Source: JAJPKK01 sp963824905 (GTDB lineage Bacteria; Pseudomonadota; Alphaproteobacteria; Rhizobiales; Xanthobacteraceae). Taken from it: DNA of 64,000 nt. The stretch is taken from contig CAWGRH010000013.1 of NCBI GenBank assembly GCA_963824905.1, positions 192,526-256,525 of the forward strand, given 5' to 3'. Every line of letters begins with the position of its first letter. The stretch's first letter is position 1. The position numbers were made by a program, and so were the translations under genes. The notes below the pieces were generated by a model. The model saw only the letters and a program-made list of their open reading frames with translations, was not told the DNA's origin and did no database searches. Shown here one piece after another: positions 49,486 to 57,103 of the stretch.

Positions 49486-50460
49486 CTATTCCGGCACGAC
49501 GCCGGCCTGCTTGATGACGGTCGCCCACAGCTCGAGCTCGGACTTGAGATGCGTGCGGAGCGCGTCGGGCGTCGCCCCCGCGGCGGTCGCGGGGAACGAG
49601 CTCAAATCGGCCATGCGTGCCTTGAAGTTGGGGCTCGCGACCGCGACCTGGAGCGCGTGGTCGAGCGTATCGACGATCGGCTTCGGCGTTCCCTTGGGCG
49701 CCCACAGCCCGTACCAAACGAATACCTCGAAGCCCGACAGGCCCTGCTCGTCGAGAGTGGCAAGCTCAGGCATCGCGGAGAGTCGGCTCTTCGCGGTCAC
49801 GCCATAAGCCTTGATGGTGCCGCCGCGGATCTGCTCCGTGGTGTTGGTGGTCTGGTCGCAGGTGAGGTCGATCTGTCCGCTGATGAGATCGTTCATCACT
49901 GGCCCGTTGCCCTTGTAGGGCACGACATTGAAGTTCATGTCGATCTTGCGCATGAACAGCATGCCGCACAGATGCGACGCCGACCCGACGCCGGCGGTGG
50001 CGATGGTGAGCTTGTCCTTGTTCGCCTTCGCGTAGGGAAGGAACTCCTGGAAGTTCTGCGGCGGCAGCGTCTTGCGGGCGACGAGCGTCATCGGCACGTC
50101 GGCGACGCGGCCGATCGGCTCGAGATCGTTGATGGTGTCGTAGGGGAGCTTGCGATAAAGCGCGGGCGCCGTCGCGATGCCGACATGCATCAGGAGCAGC
50201 GTGTAGCCGTCGGGCGCAGCCTTCGCCGCCCGCGCCGTCCCGATGGTGCCGCCGGCGCCGTTGACGTTGTCGATGATGAGCTGCTGTTTGAGCACGCTGC
50301 TCATCTCTCCGCCGAGAATGCGCGCCAGAAGGTCCGCGGGCCCGCCGGCAGCGAACGGAACGATCACGGTGATCGGACGGTTCGGGTAGTCCTGCGCGGC
50401 GGCTTCACCTGCGAACACACCGGCGAGCAGCAGCGCCGCGCACATTGCTTTCAGGGCCAT
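49486..50460 (-). CDS. Bug-type substrate-binding protein
   Basis: From ATG 50460 a signal peptide (MALKAMCAALLLAGVFAGEA) precedes a 300-residue Bug/TctC domain. Landmarks are PNRPITVIVPFAAGGPADLL, AAPDGYTLLLMH and GSASHLCGMLFM. No permease genes are close. It lies convergent to the TRAP operon but is not part of it. Confidence 0.92.
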   Translation of the reverse strand: MALKAMCAALLLAGVFAGEAAAQDYPNRPITVIVPFAAGGPADLLARILGGEMSSVLKQQLIIDNVNGAGGTIGTARAAKAAPDGYTLLLMHVGIATAPALYRKLPYDTINDLEPIGRVADVPMTLVARKTLPPQNFQEFLPYAKANKDKLTIATAGVGSASHLCGMLFMRKIDMNFNVVPYKGNGPVMNDLISGQIDLTCDQTTNTTEQIRGGTIKAYGVTAKSRLSAMPELATLDEQGLSGFEVFVWYGLWAPKGTPKPIVDTLDHALQVAVASPNFKARMADLSSFPATAAGATPDALRTHLKSELELWATVIKQAGVVPE

Positions 50461-50682
50461 CGGATGTCTCTTCCCTCTATCGAGCTTTTGCAGAACCGGC
50501 CGGAAACGCTCGACGAGGGGTCGATGGCACCGGCCAGGAACGACGGCATCGCGGTAAAACCACCATGAGCGTAGCATGGTGCCTGCCTTGCGTCGCGTGA
50601 CAAGTCGGCCACCGGCCGCTATTGCCTTTTTCGCACAAGCGCGCCGTGACAACCCGTCGCGCCTGCGGCCGCGGGAAGGCTC

Positions 50683-50880
50683 ATGCTCAAATATATCGGG
50701 ATCATCCTGGCGCTGATGCCGTTCGTCGTCCTGGCGCAGCGAATCTTCATGCGCTCGATCAAGCGCTCGCAGGCGGGCGCCGAGTTCAAGAAGCAGCTCG
50801 ACCTCGCGGTGACGCTGATCCTCGTCTTCATCGGCTGCGCCGTCGTCTTTTCGGTGGCGAGACTGATTTTCAAGTTTTGA
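50683..50880 (+). CDS. Small two-helix membrane protein
   Basis: This 65-residue protein starts MLKYIGIILALMPFVVLAQR. It has a second helix near VTLILVFIGCAVVFSVARL, with a basic loop RSIKRSQAGAEFKKQ between them. AAGG lies just before the ATG. The stop is immediately followed by the IS4 remnant, so the gene may have been trimmed. No family is recognised. Confidence 0.6.
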   Translation: MLKYIGIILALMPFVVLAQRIFMRSIKRSQAGAEFKKQLDLAVTLILVFIGCAVVFSVARLIFKF

Positions 50881-50910
50881 AGCGCTTCCATCTGCACCTG
50901 TCATTGCCCC

Positions 50911-51753
50911 CTGCGGCTGAGCGAGCTGAGCGATTGGGCGAGGTTCTCGACCGGAGTTTGCGGCGCCAAGGCGCACATCATCTACGATCCCGATGCCGAT
51001 CAACCGCTCTACCTGATAGTGACGCCGTCCAACGTCAACGACATCACCGCCGCCAAGCAGATGCCGATCGAGGCGGGCGCGACCTACGTGTTCGACCTCG
51101 GCTACTACGATTACGGCTGGTGGGCCGAACTCGACGCAGCCGGCTGTCGCATCGTCACCCGCCTCAAGTCCAACACGCCGTTCGAGGTGGCGCAGCATCG
51201 CGCGGTGCCGCCGGGATCGGCGATCCTGAGCGATCGGACCGGATATCTTCCCAAGCGGCTCGCCGCATCGCGGTGCAACCCGATGCCGGGGCTCGTCCGC
51301 GAGGTCCGGGTTGCGATCGAGACCGGCAAGGTGCTGCGCATCTTCACCAACGACATCGAGGCGAGCGCGCAGGAGATCGCCGACCTCTACAAGCGGCGAT
51401 GGGCGATCGAGCTGTTCTTCCGATGGGTCAAACAGACCTTGAAGATCGGCCACTTCCTGGGAACCTCGGAAAACGCCGTCCGCATTCAGATCACGGTCGC
51501 GCTGATCGCCTTCGTGCTGCTGCGCCTCGCCCACGAGGCCACCAGGATCGTCGCCAGTCCGCTCACCTTCGCACGGCTCATCCAATCCAACCTGATGCTC
51601 CGCCGCGCCGTCGCAGAGCTGCTCAAGCCCCCGCCATTGCCCGAGCCCCGGCAACCCAAATTCGACTTCGGCCCCCGCGCCACGCGCGCCACCAGGCGAC
51701 GCCGCGAGCATCGCGCCGCCAACGCTCCCGCCGCGGTCGCCAAGGTCGCATGA
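50911..51753 (+). pseudogene. IS4-family transposase, 5'-truncated remnant
   Basis: The frame from about 50911 reads LRLSELSDWARFSTGVCGAK and then VFDLGYYDYGW, which carries the second catalytic Asp. The YREK-type motif YKRRWAIELFFRWVK follows. The N-terminal third with the first Asp is missing, and no terminal inverted repeats were found. The last 40 residues are a basic low-complexity tail. This is a fossil of an IS4-type element. Confidence 0.85.
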
Positions 51754-51778
51754 AAAGCACAAACCGTGCCGGACACTC

Positions 51779-51885
51779 GGGGCTTGAACGGGCAATCCAG
51801 TAACCCCTGTGCTGTCGATGTGGCCGAGTATCTGCCCCACCGGAGTCCGGTGGTTACTGGATTGCCCGGTCAAGCCGGGCGATGA
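51779..51885. repeat. Palindromic repeat adjacent to the group II intron
   Basis: GGGCTTGAACGGGCAATCCA and TTACTGGATTGCCCGGTCAA / GCCGGGCGATGA form a hairpin. The same right arm recurs at 59911-59946. The group II intron begins directly after the closing GATGA. Confidence 0.75.
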
Positions 51886-52633
51886 GTGCGTCCGTGAGTT
51901 CGTGATGTCAGCACGGTGGGAGTCTGTGCCATGTGAAGTCACCGCACACGTAGCTGACGGCAACTGCGTCGCCGCGAGGCGGGGTGGAGAGCAGCCGGAG
52001 GCGAACCGACAGCCCGTAGGATGACGAACCCGATTCGGCGGCGTGCAGAGGCGAGCTTGCTCATTGATGGCGAAGTCTGGCCCGCGAGGGCCGACCGGTG
52101 GCACGAGGTGATAGGCACGTGACCGCCGGGCTGCATAACGTGGTTGGGGACGGGATGCCGGGAAGGCAGACGAACGGAACGGAGAGACCTTGTTGGCGTG
52201 TGCGAGTCGGCAAGGAGTCAGAGCCCGCATAGTACCGATGTGGTCTGGTGCACGGACCATGAGAGGAGGGGCTAGCAAAACCCCGTCCGAGGGAAGGCAG
52301 GGCAGGAAGGTGGATGCGTGAAGACCAAACCGGAGCAGAGCAGCACCGCGAGTGCCGAAAAGGCTAAGCAATGGTTGCAGAGATCCAGACGACAGACGCA
52401 ACTGGGCGGGGATCGAAGCCGAGGCGTGGACCGATCGCATGCTGTCGGCGCTGGGCAACGGCGTCAAAGGGGAAACTAGCCTTCTTCGCGAATGCCAGGC
52501 GGGTCGCGTTTCACACCGCTTGGCAAGCAGCGAGACAGTCTCGATGAAGAAACCACCGACTGGAGAGCCGTATGCGGGAAAACCGCACGTACGGTTCGGA
52601 GGGAGGGGAGGCCAACGCCTTCCCTACCCCTAT
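51886..52633 (+). mobile_element. Group II intron with nearly all of its reverse transcriptase gene deleted
   Basis: The 5' end GTGCG matches the GUGYG start of group II introns. Near the 3' end a complete domain V lies at 52565-52597 (GAGCCGTATGCGG...CCGCACGTACGGTTC). It has the AGC triad and a two-base CG bulge (52588-52589). Domain VI follows, with a bulged A at 52626, seven bases from the predicted 3' end TAT. Full-length relatives are over 1.8 kb. The missing middle is the protein gene. It lies on the plus strand beside the IS4 remnant. Confidence 0.88.
52391..52547 (+). pseudogene. Scar of the intron-encoded reverse transcriptase/maturase
   Basis: In one frame 52391-52471 reads NWAGIEAEAWTDRML and SALGNGVKG, the N-terminal part of group II intron proteins. 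In another frame 52473-52547 reads KLAFFANARRVAFHTAWQ and ends QSR-stop, the C-terminal end. The central domains (RT and maturase) are absent. The junction is at GGGGAAA, where both flanks could share a short GGGAAA repeat. This points to deletion by short homology. Confidence 0.8.
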
Positions 52634-52675
52634 CAGGGACGTGGATATAGGCGCGAGTGACGAGGCCCCAGTCTG

Positions 52676-52712
52676 CATTCCGGGCTCCGGCCTGCGGCCG
52701 GCCCCGGAATGA
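52676..52712. repeat. Short palindrome of the CATTCCGGG family
   Basis: CATTCCGGGCTCCGGCC and GGCCGGCCCCGGAATGA are opposite arms. The right arm also matches that of the element at 23666-23769. Confidence 0.65.
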
Positions 52713-52734
52713 CGGCGATTCAGAGGAAGCCCGC

Positions 52735-53856
52735 CTATTCCTCGCGCAGCCAGCGCGCGATCCGCGGCCAAGTGCCCGAGATCGTCTCGGCGCCGAGGAA
52801 CAGGCTGAGATGGCCGCACGGCTCGGAGACGGTGACGACACTTTCCTTCGGCGTGCCGACCCGATTCGCGGTCGCGAACAGCTGCTCGGGGGCAACGATC
52901 TCGTCGTCACGTGCGCCGAGCAGGAAGATCGGATGACAGAGGCGGGTGAGATCGATTTTTCGCCCCAGCGCGACGAAGTTGCCGGTGGCGAGCCGGTTCT
53001 GCTGATAGAGCCACGACACGACCTGGAGATAATAGGTGCCGGGCAGGTCGACCGTGAGGTCGTACCACTCCTCGAAGCGACGCTGCACCTCCTCGGCGGC
53101 GCGGGAATTGTCTTCGGGCGCGAGCTGGAGCACGCGCCGCGCGTCGTCGGCGATCAGCGCCGTACCCCAGATCTGAAGCACGCGCTGCCCGAGCACGCGG
53201 CCGCCCTGCGCGGCCACGAACTCCTCGAACGCGGCGAGCGGGAGTTGCACCGTCATCTGCGAGAGCTGCGACTGCCCGGCCGCGATGTCGACCGGCGCGC
53301 CGGCGAGCACCAGGCGCCGCACCTTGCGGGGAAAACGCGCAGCATAGACGAGCGCCATCCAGCCGCCCTGGCACAGCCCGATGAGATCGACCGGCGCCCC
53401 GAGTTCGTCGACCGCGACGTTGAGCTCGGAGAGATAGCTGTCGATCGAAAGGAACCGCATGTCGGGTCCGGCCGAGCGCCAGTCAGTGACGAACAGGCGC
53501 TCGATACCGCCGCCGCGCAGCGCCTCGACGACGCTGCGGCCGGGCGCGAAATCGGCGATCGTCGCCGCATGCAGCGCAAACGGCGCGCAGATCAGCGTCG
53601 GGGTACCGCCCTCGCCGCAGGAAAAGTCGCGCAGCGCCATGGTGCGGAGCTCGAAGTGAACGCCATGCTGCGTGGTCCAGAACGGGCGCCGCTCGGCAGC
53701 GGGCTCATGCTCGGCGGGCCGCCTCGCCAGCGATGCAGCAAAGGCCTCCCCGACGCTCGCCGCCATCATGGCCGGCCAAGCGAACAGGCTCGCCGGAAAC
53801 TCCGGCACCTGCGGCTTCCGGGACTCCTGCTTCTTGTCCATGGCCGAATTGTCCAT
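52735..53856 (-). CDS. PhaC-like alpha/beta hydrolase (polyhydroxyalkanoate synthase family)
   Basis: This protein of about 373 residues has the lipase-box-like Cys motif IGLCQGGWMALVYAARFP. The acid lies in LLGARDDEIVAPEQ and the His in EPCGHLSLFLGAE. FVTDWRSAGPDMRFLSID and PVDLIGLCQGG are typical of the PHA synthase group. It is shorter than class I PhaC (about 580) and lacks most of the N-terminal domain, so polymer synthesis is uncertain. ATG 53841 is an alternative start. Confidence 0.78.
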   Translation of the reverse strand: MDNSAMDKKQESRKPQVPEFPASLFAWPAMMAASVGEAFAASLARRPAEHEPAAERRPFWTTQHGVHFELRTMALRDFSCGEGGTPTLICAPFALHAATIADFAPGRSVVEALRGGGIERLFVTDWRSAGPDMRFLSIDSYLSELNVAVDELGAPVDLIGLCQGGWMALVYAARFPRKVRRLVLAGAPVDIAAGQSQLSQMTVQLPLAAFEEFVAAQGGRVLGQRVLQIWGTALIADDARRVLQLAPEDNSRAAEEVQRRFEEWYDLTVDLPGTYYLQVVSWLYQQNRLATGNFVALGRKIDLTRLCHPIFLLGARDDEIVAPEQLFATANRVGTPKESVVTVSEPCGHLSLFLGAETISGTWPRIARWLREE

Positions 53857-54257
53857 GAACGAGAGTCGTCCATGGTCCAGTTGTCGATGGTCGAAGCTAG
53901 CTGCCGCACACGGCGGCCGTGTTGACCGGAATCAAACTCCGACCCGGCCGCCATCCTGCCCCGAAAGGCCCGCCTGTTCCAACGATTTTCGGAACCGAAG
54001 GATGCACAGGGTCAGCAGAACCGCCGCGATTTCGTCGCGCCGCGCCCCGCGAATTCGCGCGGCTGCACTTCGAACATCCGACTACATCTTCGATCGGGGG
54101 AAAAGCCAAGTCTCCGCGCTCACACCTCGACATTCACATCACGACGGAGTGACGTTTGGCCGCGTGGTTAGGAAATCCTTGCCGCACGGGCTTAACGCTT
54201 GGTGCGCGAGCTTGATGATTGCGTTGCGATCCCCCATGCGGCTCGAGTTTCGGCCGC
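53857..54257. other. Intergenic region, no gene recognised
   Basis: These 400 bases lie upstream of the PhaC-like gene and must hold its promoter. Next to its start codon, GTCCATG recurs several times (53837-53885), a minor low-complexity run. No other feature was recognised. Confidence 0.4.
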
Positions 54258-54343
54258 CGTTCCCATCTGTTCACGGTGAACGAATCGAGGCTCCCGCTCG
54301 AGTCTCGGCGTGATCCTTTACGCGCGGTTAGTACGCGGGGTTT
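54258..54343 (+). repeat. Direct repeat copy 1 (about 85 bases)
   Basis: It starts CGTTCCCATCTGTTCACGGT. The core GTTCACGGTGAAC is itself a palindrome. The copy ends with a GGTTAGTACGCGGGGTTT-like segment. Confidence 0.7.
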
Positions 54344-54388
54344 GGCAGGCGCGGCATTCGATCGATCGAGGACGCGAGATCAACGCCG

Positions 54389-54471
54389 CGTTCCCATCTG
54401 TTCTCCGTGAACGAATCGAGGCGCCCGCCGAATCCTCCGGCCGATCCTTCACGGCGGGTTAATCGGGGCTT
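54389..54471 (+). repeat. Direct repeat copy 2, adjacent to the HdeA-like gene
   Basis: It starts CGTTCCCATCTGTTCTCCGT and ends GGTTAATCGGGGCTT. It is offset 131 bases from copy 1, with substitutions in the middle. It runs right up to the stop codon of the HdeA/HdeB-like gene, so it could be its 3' untranslated region. Confidence 0.7.
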
Positions 54472-54777
54472 CTAGCGCTTGACGCCCAACGTCTTCTCGG
54501 CCGCATCCATGACGGGCGTCTTCAGATTGAGCTGGCAATAGTCCATCACCTTCTTGCCGGCCTCGCGAAATTCCTGGACGTCGAGGACGGTGTTGCTGCG
54601 CTTGGCGTTGTAATAGCCGCTCAGCCACATGGCGATGTCTTTCGGATCGCCCATGGTGAAGAGGATGTACTGCTCGCAGGTGATCTTCGACATGTCGACG
54701 GTGACCTGCGCTCGCGCAGGCAGGACCGCGACCGCCGACAACGAAAGCACCAACCAAGCCTGACCCAACCTGCTCAT
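54472..54777 (-). CDS. HdeA/HdeB-family periplasmic protein
   Basis: From ATG 54777 the protein (101 residues) has a signal peptide (LVLSLSAVAVLPARAQV). Then come KITCEQYILFTMGDPKD and GKKVMDYCQLNLKTPVMDAA. The two Cys fit the disulfide of HdeA/HdeB acid chaperones. E. coli HdeA and HdeB protect periplasmic proteins at low pH; that role is inferred here. Confidence 0.82.
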   Translation of the reverse strand: MSRLGQAWLVLSLSAVAVLPARAQVTVDMSKITCEQYILFTMGDPKDIAMWLSGYYNAKRSNTVLDVQEFREAGKKVMDYCQLNLKTPVMDAAEKTLGVKR

Positions 54778-55121
54778 TTCCGTCTCCTGTGTCCGGTGAG
54801 GACGCGATCCTACCCGCCTTACGGCGAAAAGTTGCCGCATGATGACTTCGCCGATGTGCGCTGGCGAGATGAAAGCGGCAGAAATCTCAGGTGCAGGTTA
54901 CAGCATTGTTTCGCCGCCTGGGAAACGTCGCCGCATCGTTGCGGGCCAGGGGAACTGCCCGCCCTCATTCGTCGTTTGCTGAATCGTAAGCATGCCGCCC
55001 TAACCTGTTGCGTCGCCTATCGACCCGGGGGGGTCGGATGGTTATCATATCGTTGAAAAAGCTTCTCGCGCGCGATCAAAACCAGAACGTCGGGCGTGCG
55101 CTTGTCGTGCAGGAGTAGCTC
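54778..55121. other. Divergent intergenic region before ku
   Basis: This 344-base region separates the HdeA-like gene (minus) from ku (plus). It should hold both promoters. No motif was recognised with confidence. Confidence 0.4.
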
Positions 55122-55988
55122 ATGGCACCGCGTGCGTATTGGAAGGGCTATCTCAAGCTCTCCCTCGTGTCCTGTCCGATCGCGCTTTATCCGGCCGCAT
55201 CGAGCGCCGAGCGCGTGTCGTTCAACCGCATCAACAAGAAGACCGGCAACCGGGTCAAGCAACAGAACGTCGACGGCGAGACCGGCGAGCCGGTCGACAA
55301 GGAAGATATCGGCCGCGGCTACGAGGTCGCCAAGGGCCAGTACCTCCTGGTCGAGGACGAAGAGCTCGAGAAGGTCCAGATCGAGAGCACGCACACCATC
55401 GAGGTCGACAGCTTCGTTCCTCGTCCCGAGATCGACGACCGCTATCTCGAGAGCCCCTATTACATCGCCCCGACCGACCAGGTCGGGCAAGAGGCTTTCG
55501 CGGTGATCCGCGATGCCATCCGCGACAAGAACATGGTCGGATTGGGCCGCGTCGTGATGGCGCGGCGCGAGCGGGTGATGATGCTCGAGGCGTTCGACAA
55601 GGGCTTGCTGGCGACCGCGCTGCGCTACGCCTATGAGGTTCGTGACCCGGCCGTCTATTTCGAGGACATTCCCGACCTCAAGCTGCCGGCCGAGATGAAG
55701 CAGCTCGCCGGTCACATCATCGACACCAAGTCCGGCCACTTCGATCCGAAGAAGTTCGAGGATCACTACGAGAACGCGCTCGTCGAGCTGCTGCGCAAGA
55801 AGCAGGCGGGACGCGCGCTCGAGCCGATCAAGGACGAAGGGGCGGCACCGCAGCGGGTCATCAACCTCATGGATGCGCTACGCGCGAGCATCGGCGCCGA
55901 GCAGCAGAAGAAGCCCGCTGCCGCGAGCACCAAGACGCGCGCCCGCGCGCCCGCTGCTGCCGGCGGCAAGAGGAAGGCCGGACGCTGA
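55122..55988 (+). CDS. ku: Non-homologous end-joining protein Ku
   Basis: This 288-residue bacterial Ku starts MAPRAYWKGYLKLSLVSCPI. Family segments are ALYPAASSAERVSFNRINKK, VDKEDIGRGYEVAKGQYLLV, TIEVDSFVPRPEIDDRYLES and GLGRVVMARRERVMMLE. A basic, Ala/Lys-rich C-terminal tail follows (KPAAASTKTRARAPAAAGGK). Ku binds broken DNA ends and recruits LigD. AGGAG precedes the ATG. The stop (TGA, 55986-55988) overlaps the probable start of the next gene. Confidence 0.96.
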   Translation: MAPRAYWKGYLKLSLVSCPIALYPAASSAERVSFNRINKKTGNRVKQQNVDGETGEPVDKEDIGRGYEVAKGQYLLVEDEELEKVQIESTHTIEVDSFVPRPEIDDRYLESPYYIAPTDQVGQEAFAVIRDAIRDKNMVGLGRVVMARRERVMMLEAFDKGLLATALRYAYEVRDPAVYFEDIPDLKLPAEMKQLAGHIIDTKSGHFDPKKFEDHYENALVELLRKKQAGRALEPIKDEGAAPQRVINLMDALRASIGAEQQKKPAAASTKTRARAPAAAGGKRKAGR

Positions 55989-57096
55989 CGCAAGCCGCCG
56001 AACCCGACCGCGTTCTGCTGCAAGGCGTCGTCGCCTTCACGGGTCGGCTCGCATCGATGAAACGGGCGGACGCCTTCGCCCTCGTCGCGAAACACGGCGG
56101 CAAACCCCGCGAAGGCGTGACCAAGAAGACCGACGTGCTGGTGGTCGGCGAGCTCGGCTGGCCGCTGCTCGATGACGGCCGTCCCTCGAACAGCCTCGCC
56201 CAGGCAAAATCCTACGGCATCCCGGTCACCAGCGAGCGGCAGTTCCTGGAGTGGGCGGGACAGAGCATCCCAGACGAGCAGGCCAAGACCTACACGGCCG
56301 CTCAACTCGCGTCGCTCGCCAAGCTGCCGCCGCCGGTGGTCGACCAGCTCACCATGTTCGGCCTCATCGAAGCGCGTGGCGGCCTCTACGGCTTCCGCGA
56401 CCTCGCCGCGGCGCGACAAGTGGCAAACCTTTTCGCCGCCGGCGCCGCGCTCTCGACCATCACGAAGAGCCTCGTCGAAATCCGCAGATGGCTGCCGGAT
56501 GTACGGCTCTCGAATCTCAAGCTGTTTCCGGAATCCTCGGACCGGCTGATGGTCGAGCAGATGCAGGGGCGCACCGACAGCCGCGGGCAATTCATGCTCG
56601 ACGTCGATGCGCCGGCCGATGACGCCGAGGCGACTTTCGTCACGGCGCAAGCGGCCGAAGAGGCGGCGACCTCGAAACCGCCGAGCGGCTCTATCACCGC
56701 GTCATGAAGCTCGATCCCACCGAACCCACCGCGGCATTCAATCTCGGCAACGTCTTGCGAGCGCGCGGACGCAATCTCGAAGCGGAGGCGGCCTATGGAG
56801 CCGCCGTCAGGGCCGACCCGCACTTCGCCGCGGCCTGGTACAATCTCGCCGACATGCTCGACGATCAGCGCCGCACGGCCGAGGCCATCACCTGCCTGCA
56901 CCGCGCGCTCGATGCCGATCCCGCTTATCTCGATGCCATGTTCAACCTCGGGCTGTTGCTCCAGCGGCTCGAGCGACACGTCGAGGCGGCCCAATGGTGG
57001 CGGCGCTATCTCGCGGTCGATGCGAGCTCGCCGTGGGCGGCACGGGCGCGCCGCGCGCTGAAGTTCTGCGAAATCCAGCTGCTCGGATCGTCGTGA
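55985..57096 (+). CDS. BRCT - MerR-like helix-turn-helix - TPR protein, one frame disruption
   Basis: The first frame reads LLQGVVAFTGRLASMKRADA to QFLEWAG, a BRCT domain (about residues 10-92). YTAAQLASLAKLPPPVVDQL and MFGLIEARGGLYGFRDLAAA then form a MerR-like winged helix (about 100-165). The frame is lost near 56660. In the other frame GDLETAERLYHRVMKLDPTE begins three TPR units up to 57096. No ATG or GTG precedes the BRCT domain. A CTG at 55985, with AGGAAGG upstream, overlaps the ku stop. Two separate genes joined at ATGA (56704) is the alternative. ligD follows after seven bases. Confidence 0.78.
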
Positions 57097-57103
57097 GGCC
57101 GTC

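Noticed and set aside
49486..52467. 993-codon minus-strand frame through the intron and IS4 remnant
   Set aside because: Only the last 324 residues (Bug protein) have family motifs; the upstream part is antisense to mobile elements.
53837..53900. Possible small repeat gene made of TCCATG units
   Set aside because: It is low-complexity sequence around the PhaC-like start, with no convincing coding pattern.
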